Origin: Phycisphaeraceae bacterium
Lineage (GTDB): Bacteria > Planctomycetota > Phycisphaerae > Phycisphaerales > Phycisphaeraceae
DNA: 64,000 bases
Assembly (NCBI GenBank): GCA_020851735.1
Contig: JADZCD010000003.1
Location: 1-64,000 of the forward strand
Reading direction: 5' to 3'
This document shows positions 7,510 to 16,611 of this stretch, piece by piece. How positions within the stretch are numbered: position 1 is the first letter of the stretch; every line of letters starts with the position of its first letter. Both the position numbers and the translations under genes were made by a program. The notes under the pieces are model-generated. The model did no database searches. It was not told where the DNA came from and saw nothing but the letters and a program-made list of their open reading frames with translations.

Positions 7510-8757
7510 TCAACCGCGCAGGACAGCTTCAAGGATGTCCAGCCCGCGGTCGAGTTCTTTTTGGGTGATGGTCAGCGCGGGGGCCAGGCGCAGGACCACT
7601 TTCTGCGCGGCGTTGATGAGCAGGCCGCGGTCGAGGCATTTTTGCACGACGTCGCCGGCGGCTTTGAAGGGGGCGTTAGGGGCGTCGGGATTCAGTTCAA
7701 TGCCCAGGAACAGGCCCTTGCCGCGCACGGATTTGACGGCAGGGTTCTGGGCGGCGAGGGCTTGGAGGCGACCGAGGGCGTGCGTGCCCAAGTCGCGGGC
7801 TTTTTGCAGAAGGTTATCGCGTTCGATGACTTGGAAGATCGCGGCGGTGACGGCCATGGAAAGGCAGTTGTTGCCGAGGGTGGTGGCGTGTTTGACGAGG
7901 TTGGCTGTGCGGTAGTCAAAATATTCCGCGGCCCGGGGCCCGGCGACCATGGCGCCCACGGGCAGGCCGCCGCCGACGCCTTTGCCTAAGGTCATGATGT
8001 CGGGCGTGACGGGCCAGTGCTGGTGCCCGAAGTAGCGGCCGGTGCGGCCGCACCCGGTCCAGACCTCATCGAAAATCAGCAAAAGGTCGTGCTGATCGCA
8101 GAGCTTGCGCAGGGCGGGGAGGTAGGAATCATCAGGCAGAATGACGCCGCCCTCGCCCTGGATGGGCTCGACGATGACGGCCACGGCCAGGTCGTCCAGC
8201 TCGGCTTGGATGGCGGGCAGGGAGTTGTATTCCACGTTGACGTATCCGGGCAGGAGCGGGGCGAAGCCCTCGCGCACGGCCGGCTGGCCGGTGGCGCCCA
8301 TGGTGGCGAAGGAGCGGCCATGAAAGCTGCGGGTGGCGGAGATGACCTTGTAGCGGCCGCCCTGGGCGGGATCGGTTTTGCCGGGGTGGGCCTTGCCGTA
8401 AAGGCGGGTGAGTTTGATGGCGGCTTCGTTGGCGTCGGCGCCGCTGTGGCAGAAGAAGACGCGCCCGCCGAACCCGTGGCGGGTGATGGCCTGGGCGGCC
8501 AGAGTCTGCGGCTCGGTGTGCAGAAGGTTGCCGACGTGCCAGAGTTTTTTCGCTTGTTCCGTGACGGCGGCGACCAGATCGGGGTGGCAGTGGCCCAGGA
8601 TCGGCGCGCCGAACCCGGCGAAGAGGTCAACGTATTCCTTGCCCTCGGCGTCCAAGAGGAGGCTGCCCTGCCCGCGGACCACGGCGATGGGGTAGCGCGG
8701 GAGGTTGACGATCATGTGCTGTTCGTGGCTGGCGATGATTTCCTGGGTAGTGGTCAT
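7510..8757 (-). CDS. argD: Acetylornithine/class III aminotransferase
   Basis: A 415-residue PLP enzyme of aminotransferase class III. In arginine synthesis ArgD moves an amino group from glutamate to N-acetylglutamate semialdehyde. Seen: GSLLLDAEGKEYVDLFAGFG, FCHSGADANEAAIKL, the LLIFDEVWTGCGRTG strand with the PLP-contacting Asp, and the cofactor lysine in LGKGVGGGLPVGAMV. Close relatives (ornithine, GABA and alanine-glyoxylate type enzymes) cannot be excluded because no other arg genes are nearby. The start has AAGGAGG-like sequence nine bases upstream; another ATG nine bases earlier touches the same site. The gene stands alone between the twin-hairpin repeats. Confidence 0.8.
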   Translation of the reverse strand: MTTTQEIIASHEQHMIVNLPRYPIAVVRGQGSLLLDAEGKEYVDLFAGFGAPILGHCHPDLVAAVTEQAKKLWHVGNLLHTEPQTLAAQAITRHGFGGRVFFCHSGADANEAAIKLTRLYGKAHPGKTDPAQGGRYKVISATRSFHGRSFATMGATGQPAVREGFAPLLPGYVNVEYNSLPAIQAELDDLAVAVIVEPIQGEGGVILPDDSYLPALRKLCDQHDLLLIFDEVWTGCGRTGRYFGHQHWPVTPDIMTLGKGVGGGLPVGAMVAGPRAAEYFDYRTANLVKHATTLGNNCLSMAVTAAIFQVIERDNLLQKARDLGTHALGRLQALAAQNPAVKSVRGKGLFLGIELNPDAPNAPFKAAGDVVQKCLDRGLLINAAQKVVLRLAPALTITQKELDRGLDILEAVLRG

Positions 8758-8880
8758 GATGATCATCTCCTTCCTTGGCCGGGCTCGGCAGGATGCGGCC
8801 CAGCGCGGGGAAAGAAGGGGATTGTACCGAGGCAGGCGGATTTCATCCCCCGGAAAAGGACTGGAGATCAGGACATGGGG

Positions 8881-8936
8881 ATTTATCCGAGTCGGCGACG
8901 GTGTCGCCGGACCGGGCTCACAGAGCCCGGCTCTGA
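8881..8936 (+). repeat. Twin-hairpin repeat, copy B
   Basis: TCGGCGAC-GGT-GTCGCCGG (8892-8910) is followed by the same CCGGGCTC-ACA-GAGCCCGG hairpin as copy A and CTCTGA. Relative to copy A, the first stem has two swapped base pairs (G-C to C-G and C-G to G-C) and one change to G-U, so the fold is kept while the sequence changed. Confidence 0.8.
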
Positions 8937-8970
8937 CAAAGTCCCCATGCGCCAGCGCAAAATCACGATT

Positions 8971-9012
8971 GAAAAAGCAAAACCCCCGGCATCGGAGCTG
9001 GCCGGGGGCTTT
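8971..9012 (-). terminator. Second intrinsic terminator after HU gene
   Basis: On the minus strand CCCCCGGC and GCCGGGGG form an eight-pair stem with a ten-base loop, followed by TTTTGCTTTTT. It lies about 60 bp beyond the first HU terminator and may be a backup. Confidence 0.65.
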
Positions 9013-9072
9013 GATTGCTGTCAAGCGTTAGTTTTCGCAGGAGAATCGTCGAGGAGAGGATTGCACTAAATC

Positions 9073-9101
9073 AAAAAAGGCAAGGCCATCGAGGTCTTGC
9101 C
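9073..9101 (-). terminator. Intrinsic terminator of HU gene
   Basis: Reading on the minus strand, GGCAAGACC-TCGAT-GGCCTTGCC is followed directly by TTTTTT, 17 bases after the HU stop codon. Confidence 0.85.
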
Positions 9102-9117
9102 GAGGGGAAACGATTCA

Positions 9118-9441
9118 TTAAGCGATGGCGTCCTTGAGGCCCTTGAGGGCGCGGATGCGGACGGTCTTGGAAGCCGGCTTGGCCTTGATCATGATTTCCT
9201 GGCCGGTGAAGGGATTGCGGCCTTTGCGGGCCTTGGTGGCGGGCTTCTTCTTGACGACCATCTTGCAGAGGCCGGGCATCGCGAAGAGGCCGTTCTTCTT
9301 AAGGCTCTTGACGGCGACTTCACTGAGTTCAGCGACAACGCCAGCGACCTGCTTCTTGCTCAGGCCGGTGGTTTCAGCGATAGCGGAATACACTTCGCTC
9401 TTGGTGGGAGCTTTCGATCCAGTGGCGCTTTTCTTTGCCAT
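9118..9441 (-). CDS. HU/IHF-family DNA-binding protein
   Basis: A 107-residue nucleoid protein. After a short basic lead (MAKKSATGSK) the fold is that of bacterial HU: TKSEVYSAIAETTGLSKKQV helix pair, the FAMPGLCKMVV strand and the arm region with RKGRNPFTGQEIMIKAKP, which inserts into the minor groove. It is slightly longer than E. coli HU (90 residues) through its N-terminal extension. AAGGAGA lies eight bases upstream of the ATG. It is a single-gene unit with its own terminators. Confidence 0.92.
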   Translation of the reverse strand: MAKKSATGSKAPTKSEVYSAIAETTGLSKKQVAGVVAELSEVAVKSLKKNGLFAMPGLCKMVVKKKPATKARKGRNPFTGQEIMIKAKPASKTVRIRALKGLKDAIA

Positions 9442-10233
9442 GTGTTCACTCTCCTTGGCAGCATGAAGGTCGTCAATCCGTTCCTCGACGGGCCCGATTC
9501 CAGCGAAAACTCCGCCATTTTCCGGCGGGACCCAAGGATTCTGGCGGAAAATCAAGGGTTTTTCAAGCGGGGAAAATTTTAAGGGGTTGGTGATGGTGGA
9601 AAACTTTTGTTTTTTCGGGGGTTTTTGCCTATGCCAAGGCGCCCGCGGAGGGGGCGGGGGGAGGAGCGAAGCGGCGAGTTGGCGGGGCAGTGAAGGGGGC
9701 GCGGGGCGATTGGGCGCGGTGGCGATTTGGGGACGTGGTGAAGTGGTGCGTCATGGCGATTGTCGGTGGGGGCGAGTTCGCGGGCGGAGGGGCAGGCTTG
9801 GGGGGTGAAGTTGGCTGCCGGGATTTTCATGTTTAGGGATGGGGGAGGGAACCGGACCTTCGTCCTTCTGAGGGAGGACTCATGTCCGGCTTGGGGAGGG
9901 GGACGCGGCGATCTGCGATCGCCCGCTAAACGGGGAAGCGAATCAAGCGCGGGCAGAAGGGGACTTCCGGGGAGGCGTTCCGGGGGCGGGGCAGCTTCCG
10001 GGGGCCAAATTGGCAGGTGGAAAGGGATTAGAGGCGGTGCTGGCAGGCGTTGGGGGCGGTTAGACCCCTCCAACGGGGCTGAAAAGGGGGGGTAGGCTGG
10101 CATTCCTTTTGCCAAATAGTGCTGGTAAGGGACGTTGTTGTGTTTGTCCGGGCGACTTTCTTTAAGGCTCGGGCGAACGAATGATTAGAAGTACTTGTAG
10201 GTAATCCGATTTCACCCGAAAGGGGTTGAAACC
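9442..10233. other. Long GC-rich spacer upstream of dnaK
   Basis: Nearly 800 bp without a gene I can support. It contains TTCCGGGGG words near 9965-10003 and a 90-bp block at 9898-9986 almost repeated inside the second esterase gene. I see no CIRCE operator (TTAGCACTC-N9-GAGTGCTAA) before dnaK. The AT-richer part 10140-10200 is the likeliest promoter region. Confidence 0.55.
9898..9986. repeat. CGATCGCCCGCTAAAC repeat, intergenic copy
   Basis: The block starts GGCGATCTGCGATCGCCCGC, continues TAAACGGGGAA, and ends ACTTCCGGGG. The same order of words occurs at about 13715-13790 inside an esterase coding region. Shorter versions occur near 2048 and 19900. Confidence 0.75.
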
Positions 10234-12150
10234 ATGGCTAAGACGATAGGAATCGACCTGGGAACGACTAACTCGGTGGTGGCGGTGATGGAAGGCGGGC
10301 AGCCGAAGGTGCTGATCAACAGCCAGGGCAGCCGGACCACGCCGTCAATCGTGGCGTTTACGGATAAGGGCGACCGGTTGGTGGGCCAGCCGGCCAAGCA
10401 CCAGCAGGTGACCAATCCCAAGAACACGATTTATTCGATCAAGCGCTTTATGGGGCGGCGGCACTCGGAAGTGCACTCGGAAGAGAAAAACGTGCCCTAC
10501 GAGGTGGTGGGCGGGGAAAGCGAGCTGGTGAAGGTCGGCATCCGGGATAAGCAATACACCCCGCAGGAAATCAGCGCCATGATCCTGCAGGATCTAAAGA
10601 AGACGGCGGAGGATTATCTGGGCGAGAAGGTGGAAAAGGCGGTCATTACGGTGCCGGCCTATTTCAACGACGCCCAGCGGCAGGCGACCAAGGAGGCGGG
10701 GGAAATCGCGGGGTTGAAGGTCGAGCGGATCATCAATGAGCCGACGGCGGCGGCGCTGGCGTATGGGCTGGACAAGAAGAAGAACGAAAAGATCGCGGTG
10801 TTCGACTTGGGCGGCGGGACGTTTGATATTTCGATTCTGGACATCGGCGACGGCGTGTTCGAGGTGCTGTCGACCAACGGCGACACGCACTTGGGCGGCG
10901 ACGACTGGGACCAGAAGCTGATTGACTTTTTGGCGGACGAATTCAAGAAGCAGGAGGGGGTGGACCTGCGCAAGGACGCGATGGCGCTGCAGCGGTTGAA
11001 AGAGGCGGCGGAGAAGGCCAAGTGCGAACTGTCCACCACGCAGGAAACGACGGTGAACCTGCCGTTCATCACGGCCACGCAGGAAGGGCCCAAGCACCTG
11101 CAGATCAGCCTGACGCGGGCGAAGTTCGAGCAGTTGTGCGCGGATCTGTTCAACCGGCTGTCCCCGCCGGTGCTGGCGGCGCTGCGGGACGCGAACTTAA
11201 AGGCGGCGGACGTCGACGAGGTGGTCTTGGTCGGCGGCTCGACGCGCACGCCCAAGGTGCAGCAGATCGCCAAGGAAATCTTCGGCAAAGAGCCGAACAA
11301 GAGTTTGAATCCGGACGAAGTGGTGGCCATCGGCGCGGGCATTCAGGGGGCGGTGCTGGAGGGGGCGGTCAAGGACGTGCTGCTTTTGGACGTGACGCCG
11401 CTGTCCTTGGGCATTGAAACGCTCGGCGGGGTCAACACCAAGTTGATCGAACGGAACACGACGATTCCGACCTCCAAGAAGGAAGTGTTCTCCACGGCGG
11501 CGGACAACCAGCCGGCGGTGGAGATTCACGTGCTGCAGGGCGAACGGGAGTTTGCCAAGGACAACCGGACGCTGGGGCGGTTCCAGCTGACGGGGATTCC
11601 CCCGGCCCCGCGCGGCATGCCGCAGATCGAGGTGGAGTTCAACATTGACGCTAACGGCATTCTGAACGTGACGGCTACGGACAAGGCCAGCGGCAAGAGC
11701 CAGAAGATCGAGATCAAGGGCTCGTCGGGGCTGTCCAAGGAAGACATCGAACAGATGAAACGCGACGCGGACGCGCATGCGGCCGACGACCGCAAGCAGC
11801 GGGAGCTCGTGGATGCCCGCAATCAGGCGGAGAACCTGGTGTATCAGACGCGCAAGCAGCTGGAAGAGCACGGGGACAAGGTGGCCAGCGAAGTGCGCGG
11901 GAAGATTGAGTCGGCCATCAACGACGTGGAAGCGAAAGTCAAAGGCGACGACGCGGAAGCGATCAAGCGCGCGGTCAATGAGATGATGAAGGTGGTGCAG
12001 GAGCTGGGCAAGGCGGTGTATGAGAACGTCGGCAGCCAGGCGGGGGCGGGGGGACCGGCGGGCCAATCGCCCGGCGAGGCTGCGGGCGGGGAAAAGAAGG
12101 GCGGCAAAGGCGACGACGTGATCGACGCGGAGTATGAGGTGAAGGAGTAG
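10234..12150 (+). CDS. dnaK: Chaperone DnaK (Hsp70)
   Basis: A 638-residue cytosolic ATP-dependent chaperone of normal length. The ATPase domain shows [13 protein letters not shown] near the start, [23 protein letters not shown] and [12 protein letters not shown]; the substrate domain follows from about residue 390 ([14 protein letters not shown]), then the helical lid. The C-terminus ends [12 protein letters not shown], close to the usual DnaK tail that helps client binding. No grpE or dnaJ is adjacent. It ends in a strong terminator about 250 bp downstream, beyond a heptamer repeat array lying in the transcribed tail. No CIRCE element is visible upstream. Confidence 0.97.
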   Translation: MAKTIGIDLGTTNSVVAVMEGGQPKVLINSQGSRTTPSIVAFTDKGDRLVGQPAKHQQVTNPKNTIYSIKRFMGRRHSEVHSEEKNVPYEVVGGESELVKVGIRDKQYTPQEISAMILQDLKKTAEDYLGEKVEKAVITVPAYFNDAQRQATKEAGEIAGLKVERIINEPTAAALAYGLDKKKNEKIAVFDLGGGTFDISILDIGDGVFEVLSTNGDTHLGGDDWDQKLIDFLADEFKKQEGVDLRKDAMALQRLKEAAEKAKCELSTTQETTVNLPFITATQEGPKHLQISLTRAKFEQLCADLFNRLSPPVLAALRDANLKAADVDEVVLVGGSTRTPKVQQIAKEIFGKEPNKSLNPDEVVAIGAGIQGAVLEGAVKDVLLLDVTPLSLGIETLGGVNTKLIERNTTIPTSKKEVFSTAADNQPAVEIHVLQGEREFAKDNRTLGRFQLTGIPPAPRGMPQIEVEFNIDANGILNVTATDKASGKSQKIEIKGSSGLSKEDIEQMKRDADAHAADDRKQRELVDARNQAENLVYQTRKQLEEHGDKVASEVRGKIESAINDVEAKVKGDDAEAIKRAVNEMMKVVQELGKAVYENVGSQAGAGGPAGQSPGEAAGGEKKGGKGDDVIDAEYEVKE

Positions 12151-12173
12151 GGGGCGAGGCGGGGAAGAATGAA

Positions 12174-12311
12174 GAATGTCGAATGACGAATGACGAATGA
12201 CGAATGACGAATAGGATCAAATACCCCGTACCCCGTACCCCGTACCCCGTACCCCGTACCCCGTACCCCGTACCCCGTACCCCGTACCCCGTACCCCGTA
12301 CCCCGTACCCC
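12174..12311. repeat. Composite heptamer array (GAATGNC)5 + (CCCCGTA)12
   Basis: One GAATGTC and four GAATGAC units (12174-12208), a 15-base linker GAATAGGATCAAATA, then twelve perfect CCCCGTA units (12224-12307) and a partial. The same order with the same linker recurs at 16469-16546. It lies between the dnaK stop and its terminator. Confidence 0.95.
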
Positions 12312-12397
12312 AATGAATCGCCTGGTGACAACGACGTGAATTGGAGCTGGAATGGCAGGGACGACATGATTTAACCCAAAATCGACCAAGGACCGCG

Positions 12398-12437
12398 AGC
12401 CCCGTGGCTGATGACAGCCGCGGGGCTTTGTTTTTAT
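12398..12437 (+). terminator. Intrinsic terminator downstream of dnaK
   Basis: AGCCCCGTGGCTG and CAGCCGCGGGGCT form a 13-pair stem (one G-U) with an ATGA loop, followed by TTGTTTTT. Confidence 0.85.
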
Positions 12438-12497
12438 GATGGGGGGGCGAGGAGGGGAGGATTGATCGGCCAGGCCGGGGGTGAGGAGCATGTCAGC

Positions 12498-13412
12498 ATG
12501 GACCAGAGCGAGGTTCAAAGCCAGCGGGCGAAGTTGTGGGGATTGTTGGGCGACCTGCCGGCGCGGGAGCGGCCGATCGGGGGGCGGGTGATTCATCGGG
12601 AAGAGCGCGACGGCTACGAATTAGAGCGCCTGATGCTCGATTTGAACGGGCAGGAGCCGGTGCCGGCACTGTTTGTTAAGCCGAGGGGCGCGACAGGGCG
12701 GCTGCCGACGGTGCTCTACAACCATTTTCACGGCGGGCGGTTTGATTTAGGAAATGATGAACTGATCAGCCATCGCGAGGTTCCGGGGATGGGCACGTAT
12801 GCGCAGGAGCTGACAGCGCGTGGGTACGCGGCGCTGGCGATTGATCACTGGTGTTTCGGCGAGAGGCAGGGCTTGGAGGAGCAGGATCGCTTTAAGCTGA
12901 TGCTCTGGAACGGGCAGGTGCTGTGGGGGATGATGGTGTACGACTCGGTGCGGGCGTTGGATTATCTGTTGACGCGCGGCGACGTGGACGGGGCACGGCT
13001 GGCGACGGTGGGGATGAGCATGGGCTCGACGATGGCGTGGTGGCTGGCGGCGCTGGACGAGCGGGTGAAGGTGTGCGTGGACATCTGCTGTTTGACTGAT
13101 TTTCAGGCGCTGATCGACCTGCAACACCTGTCGGGGCACGCGATTTATTACTACGTGCCGCGGCTGCTTAAGCATTTCACCACGGCCCAGATCAATGCGC
13201 TGATCGCGCCGCGGCCGCACCTGAGCTTGGCGGGGAACTTCGACAAGCTGACGCCGGCGGCGGGATTGGATCGGATTGACGCGGAGCTGAAGGGCGTCTA
13301 TGCCCAGGCCGGAGCTTCGGAGGCCTGGAGGTTGAGCCGGTATGACGTGCAGCACATGGAGACGGCGGCCATGCGGATGGAAACGCTGGCGTGGTTGGAG
13401 AGGTGGCTGTGA
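12498..13412 (+). CDS. Alpha/beta hydrolase (acetyl-xylan-esterase-like), paralogue 1
   Basis: A 304-residue alpha/beta-hydrolase. The nucleophile elbow is GMSMGST (Ser in GxSxG), the acid is probably the Asp in [12 protein letters not shown], and the His is in [17 protein letters not shown] supplies the oxyanion strand and IDHWCFGER the next loop. The type resembles acetyl-xylan esterase or dienelactone-hydrolase-like proteins (Abhydrolase_7 style); the substrate is unknown. No signal peptide is seen, so it is probably cytosolic. GAGGAG lies nine bases before the ATG. It is followed 51 bp later by a close paralogue, a tandem duplication. Confidence 0.8.
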   Translation: MDQSEVQSQRAKLWGLLGDLPARERPIGGRVIHREERDGYELERLMLDLNGQEPVPALFVKPRGATGRLPTVLYNHFHGGRFDLGNDELISHREVPGMGTYAQELTARGYAALAIDHWCFGERQGLEEQDRFKLMLWNGQVLWGMMVYDSVRALDYLLTRGDVDGARLATVGMSMGSTMAWWLAALDERVKVCVDICCLTDFQALIDLQHLSGHAIYYYVPRLLKHFTTAQINALIAPRPHLSLAGNFDKLTPAAGLDRIDAELKGVYAQAGASEAWRLSRYDVQHMETAAMRMETLAWLERWL

Positions 13413-13463
13413 GGCGTGGAGATTGAAATTCAGGTTGGTCGGCAAAATGGCGGCGGAACGGAC

Positions 13464-14627
13464 ATGATGACAAAGGAACAACAGCAACACGAACGGGAAG
13501 TGCTTTGGTCGCTGTTGGGCGATTTGCCGGCGCGGGAGCGGCCGATCGGGGTGCGGACGCTGAGCGTGGAGGAACGGGACGGGTATGTGTTGGAAAGGTT
13601 GCGGTTGGATTTGAATGGGCTCGATGAAGTGCCGGCGTATTTTGTGAGGCCGAGGGGGACGCGAAAGATGAAGCAATCCTCGGCGGAGCCGGGGAAAATG
13701 AAGGCTGAGGGGGACACGGCGATCTGCGATCGCCCGCTAAACGGGGAAACGGATCACGCGTGGGCGAAAGGGAAATTTCCGGGGACGACTCCGGGGGCAG
13801 CACACAGCACCCTTCGGGCCCCCGGAGATGCTGTGTGGCACCCGAACGGTCTGCTTCCGGCGGTTTTGTTTAATCATGCGCACTGGGGGCAATACGAAGT
13901 GGGCAAGGAGGAGTTGTTGTCGGGGCGGCCGGGGGAGGCGGAGCCGTTCGTGCAGAAGCCGGCCTGGGGCAAGGCGCTGACGGAGGAAGGGTATTGTGGG
14001 CTGTGCATTGATCACTGGTGCTTCGGAGAACGGAGCGTGAAGGGGGCGGGGGGGAAGCTTTACCCGGTGGTGCCGACCAGCGAGGGGCACCCGGAGCTGG
14101 AGACGATCAAGCGCATGCAGTGGGATGGCAGGACGCTGTGGGGGATGATGGTGTACGACTCGGTGCGGGCGTTGGATTATTTGTGTGCGCGCCCGGAGGT
14201 GGACGCAGGGCGCGTGGCGACGCTGGGCATGAGCATGGGCTCGACGATGGCGTGGTGGCTGGCGGCGCTGGACGAGCGGGTGAAGGTGTGCGTGGATATT
14301 TGTTGTTTGACGGATTTTGCGACGTATCGAGAGATTCCCGGGCCGATGGGGCATGGGTTGTTTTATTTTGTGCCGGGGCTGCTTAAGCATTTTTCGACGG
14401 CGGAGATTAATGCGCTGATCGCGCCGCGTCCGCATCTGGCGACGGCGGGGAACTTGGATCAACTGACGCCGGCGGCGGGTCTGGATCGGGTGGATAGGGA
14501 GCTTAGGGCGGTGTATGCGGAAATGGGGGCGGCGGAGGCGTGGCGATTGATCCGGGAGGACGTGCCGCACATGGAAACAGCGGTGATGAGGCGGGAGATA
14601 CTGGCCTGGCTGAGGCGATGGCTCTAA
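13464..14627 (+). CDS. Alpha/beta hydrolase, paralogue 2, with repeat-coded insert
   Basis: A 387-residue paralogue of the preceding gene; the two share long identical stretches (for example [10 protein letters not shown] / [30 protein letters not shown]). The triad is kept: Ser in GMSMGST, Asp in [12 protein letters not shown], His in DVPHMETA. It has about 60 extra residues after PRGT and before [13 protein letters not shown], rich in Lys, Pro and Gly. That DNA is made of dispersed spacer repeats, read in frame without a stop. A second, smaller insertion follows the IDHWCFGER motif. The start is uncertain: a GTG at 13416 is in frame, but the ATG fits the paralogue better. Whether the insert is tolerated is unknown; the catalytic parts are intact. 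Confidence 0.78.
   Translation: MMTKEQQQHEREVLWSLLGDLPARERPIGVRTLSVEERDGYVLERLRLDLNGLDEVPAYFVRPRGTRKMKQSSAEPGKMKAEGDTAICDRPLNGETDHAWAKGKFPGTTPGAAHSTLRAPGDAVWHPNGLLPAVLFNHAHWGQYEVGKEELLSGRPGEAEPFVQKPAWGKALTEEGYCGLCIDHWCFGERSVKGAGGKLYPVVPTSEGHPELETIKRMQWDGRTLWGMMVYDSVRALDYLCARPEVDAGRVATLGMSMGSTMAWWLAALDERVKVCVDICCLTDFATYREIPGPMGHGLFYFVPGLLKHFSTAEINALIAPRPHLATAGNLDQLTPAAGLDRVDRELRAVYAEMGAAEAWRLIREDVPHMETAVMRREILAWLRRWL
13703..13843. repeat. Dispersed repeats inside esterase coding region
   Basis: The stretch includes GGCGATCTGCGATCGCCCGC plus TAAACGGGGAA (compare 9908-9935), TTTCCGGGG, CTCCGGGGG and an ACACAGCA...TGCTGTGTGGCACCC palindrome (compare 6187-6222). All are read in frame as part of the esterase. 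Paralogue 1 lacks it entirely. Confidence 0.8.
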
Positions 14628-14648
14628 AGTTGTGTCTGAGAAATGAGG

Positions 14649-14758
14649 AACCGCCATGACGCCAAGGACGCCAAGTTCCGCAGAAGAATGATTCAAGGGG
14701 TTTTAATCCAAGGATTCATCTTGGCGGTTTTCTTGGCGCTCTTGGCGACTTGGCGGTT
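14649..14758. repeat. Imperfect long inverted repeat of GCCAAG words
   Basis: The arm 14649-14675 (units like ACGCCAAGG) can pair with 14732-14758 (units like CTTGGCG) at about 22 of 27 positions, with some 55 bases between. It lies between the esterases and the transporter operon and could act as a processing or terminator structure, though it has no T-run. Confidence 0.6.
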
Positions 14759-14785
14759 TGTCCTAATCAGGGGTTTTTGAACCTT

Positions 14786-15685
14786 ATGGCACAACCCGAT
14801 ACCAGCAACGAGAGTTTGGTTTCCGAGCCCGGCGGCCAGGGCGTGAGGGTATGCGTGCGCGGGGTCAGGAAAGTGTTTGACGACGGTGGCGGACGGAATG
14901 GGAGTGTCGTGGCGGTGGAGAAGATGGATCCGGAGGTGGGGGCGGGGGATTTTGTGGCGATCTTGGGGCCGTCGGGTTGCGGCAAATCGACGTTGCTGCG
15001 GCTGATCGCGGGGCTGGAGCGGCCGACGGAGGGGGAGATTGAGATTCGGGAGACGAAGGGGACCGTGCCGGTGGGAGTGGATGGGTACCCCCCGGCAGAG
15101 CCGGGGGCTGAACCAGCGAATGCCAAAGGGAAACTTCCGGGGGGGCGGATGGCGTATGTGTTTCAGGATGCGCATCTGTTGCCGTGGCGGACGGTGCTGC
15201 GGAATGTGGAGTTGCCGTTGGAGTTGGCGGGGCGGCCGGCGGGGGAGCGGCGGCAGGCGGCGGAGGCGGCGCTGGCGCAGGTGGGGCTAAGCGAGGCGAT
15301 GGAGCGGTATCCGGGGCAATTGTCCGGGGGGATGCGGATGCGGGTGTCGCTGGCGCGGGCGTTGGTGACGCGGCCGCGGCTGCTGCTGTTGGATGAGCCG
15401 TTCGGGGCGCTGGATGAGATCACGCGGCAACAGCTGGATGAGCAGTTGCGGGGATTGTGGAAGCAGGTGGGGATGACAGTGATTTTTGTGACGCATTCCA
15501 CGGCTGAGGCGGTGTATCTGGCCCAGCGGGCGGTGGTGCTGTCGCGGCGCCCGGCGCGGATTGTGGCGGATCGGGCAATTGACTTGCCGGGCGAGCGGAC
15601 GCAGGAGATGCGCGGGCGACTGGAGTTCGCACGGGAAACGGCGGGGGTTTACGCGGCGCTGGAGCGCGGGGAGGCGGGGACGTGA
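14786..15685 (+). CDS. ABC transporter ATPase, SsuB/TauB/ThiZ type
   Basis: A 299-residue ATPase that powers the importer coded with the next two genes. Walker A is GPSGCGKST (near residue 63), the Q-loop is VFQDAHLLPW, the signature LSGGMRMRVSLARAL, Walker B LLLLDEPFGALDE and the H-loop FVTHSTAEA. Between the Walker A helix and the Q-loop there are about 30 extra residues coded by spacer-type repeat DNA (a CCCCCGGC-AGA-GCCGGGGG hairpin plus CTTCCGGGGG), absent from ordinary members. The ATG chosen is 12 bases after AGGGG; a TTG at 14750 is in frame. Its stop overlaps the permease start by four bases (GTGA). Confidence 0.88.
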   Translation: MAQPDTSNESLVSEPGGQGVRVCVRGVRKVFDDGGGRNGSVVAVEKMDPEVGAGDFVAILGPSGCGKSTLLRLIAGLERPTEGEIEIRETKGTVPVGVDGYPPAEPGAEPANAKGKLPGGRMAYVFQDAHLLPWRTVLRNVELPLELAGRPAGERRQAAEAALAQVGLSEAMERYPGQLSGGMRMRVSLARALVTRPRLLLLDEPFGALDEITRQQLDEQLRGLWKQVGMTVIFVTHSTAEAVYLAQRAVVLSRRPARIVADRAIDLPGERTQEMRGRLEFARETAGVYAALERGEAGT

Positions 15686-16452
15686 ACAGACGCTGGGCGA
15701 AAGTGATGGTTCCGCCGGTGGTGAGTTTTGTGGTGGTGACGGCGATGGCGGAATTGCTGGTGCGGCTGGCGGGTGTGCCGGAGTACCTGTTGCCGCGGCC
15801 GACGTCGGTGTTCGCGGCGATGGTGAGGGAGCATGTGGCCTTAGGGCAGGCGGGTTGGTCCACGGGGCTGGCGGCAGTGTTGGGATTCGGATTAAGCGCG
15901 GCGGTGGGCGTGTTGCTGGCGGTGGGGCTGTCGACGTCGCGGATGGTGCAGAGGGCGTTTTATCCTTACGCGATTTTCTTTCAGACGGTGCCGATCATCG
16001 CCATTGCGCCGCTGCTGGTGATCTGGTTCGGATATGGACTGCGGGCGGTAGTGGCGTCGGCGTTTATCGTGTCGATTTTTCCGGTGATCGCCAACACGTT
16101 GACGGGACTCTTGAGTACGGACCCGGCGCTGGAGGATTTGTTTGAGCTGTATGGGGCGCGGCGGTGGGACAAGTTGGTGAAGCTGCGGTTGCCGTCGGCC
16201 TTGCCGAGCGTCTTCACGGGTCTGCGGATCGCGGCGGGGTTGGCGGTGATCGGGACGATCGTGGGCGAATTCATCGGCGGGGGCGGCTTGGGGATGCTGG
16301 TGCAGGCGGCGTTGCGGGAGCAGCGGACGGATGTGATTTTCGCGGCGGTGCTGCTGGCGTCGCTGCTGGGGCTGGCGATGTTCGGGCTGGTGAATCTGGC
16401 CAGTTGGGGCTTGTTGCGGCGGTGGCATGCGTCGGCGCGGGAAGGGAAGTAG
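15682..16452 (+). CDS. ABC transporter permease, SsuC/TauC/ThiX type
   Basis: A 256-residue inner-membrane permease of the binding-protein-dependent family with about six hydrophobic segments. The coupling-helix (EAA-like) loop is in LFELYGARRWDKLVKLRLPSA, which contacts the ATPase, and GLAVIGTIVGEFIGGGGLG is characteristic of nitrate/sulfonate/taurine/pyrimidine permeases. It starts with GTG overlapping the ATPase stop, a mark of translational coupling. The substrate-binding lipoprotein follows after a heptamer repeat spacer. Confidence 0.88.
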   Translation: MNRRWAKVMVPPVVSFVVVTAMAELLVRLAGVPEYLLPRPTSVFAAMVREHVALGQAGWSTGLAAVLGFGLSAAVGVLLAVGLSTSRMVQRAFYPYAIFFQTVPIIAIAPLLVIWFGYGLRAVVASAFIVSIFPVIANTLTGLLSTDPALEDLFELYGARRWDKLVKLRLPSALPSVFTGLRIAAGLAVIGTIVGEFIGGGGLGMLVQAALREQRTDVIFAAVLLASLLGLAMFGLVNLASWGLLRRWHASAREGK

Positions 16453-16468
16453 AGGGGGAAGGGAGCGG

Positions 16469-16546
16469 GAATGTCGAATGTCGAATGACGAGTGACGAAT
16501 AGGATCAAATACCCCGTACCCCGTACCCTAGACCCCGTACCCTCGA
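16469..16546. repeat. Composite heptamer array, second copy
   Basis: Units GAATGTC, GAATGTC, GAATGAC, GAGTGAC, the same 15-base linker as at 12209, then CCCCGTA, CCCCGTA, CCCTAGA, CCCCGTA, CCCTCGA. Every unit is seven bases and phase is kept even where the sequence differs. It lies inside the ABC operon between permease and binding protein. Confidence 0.92.
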
Positions 16547-16611
16547 TCTTTTTTGATTTTCCTGTCCTACAATCCTGGCGATTCGCAGAAATAATGAAAA
16601 TGGAGTGGATC

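Larger units (their letters stand above)
8758..9117. other. argD/HU spacer
   Basis: No gene is seen. The spacer holds the argD ribosome site, twin-hairpin copy B and two terminator-like hairpins for the HU gene, both reading on the minus strand. The argD promoter should lie between 8760 and 8970. Confidence 0.6.

Noticed and set aside
8017-9069. 350-codon plus-strand frame opposite argD
   Set aside because: It mirrors argD and runs into the twin-hairpin repeat; low complexity and no ribosome site.
10100-10233. CIRCE heat-shock operator before dnaK
   Set aside because: The TTAGCACTC-N9-GAGTGCTAA pattern is not present.
11197-12066. 289-codon minus-strand frame opposite dnaK
   Set aside because: Shadow of dnaK in high-GC DNA; His/Arg/Leu-rich without any motif.
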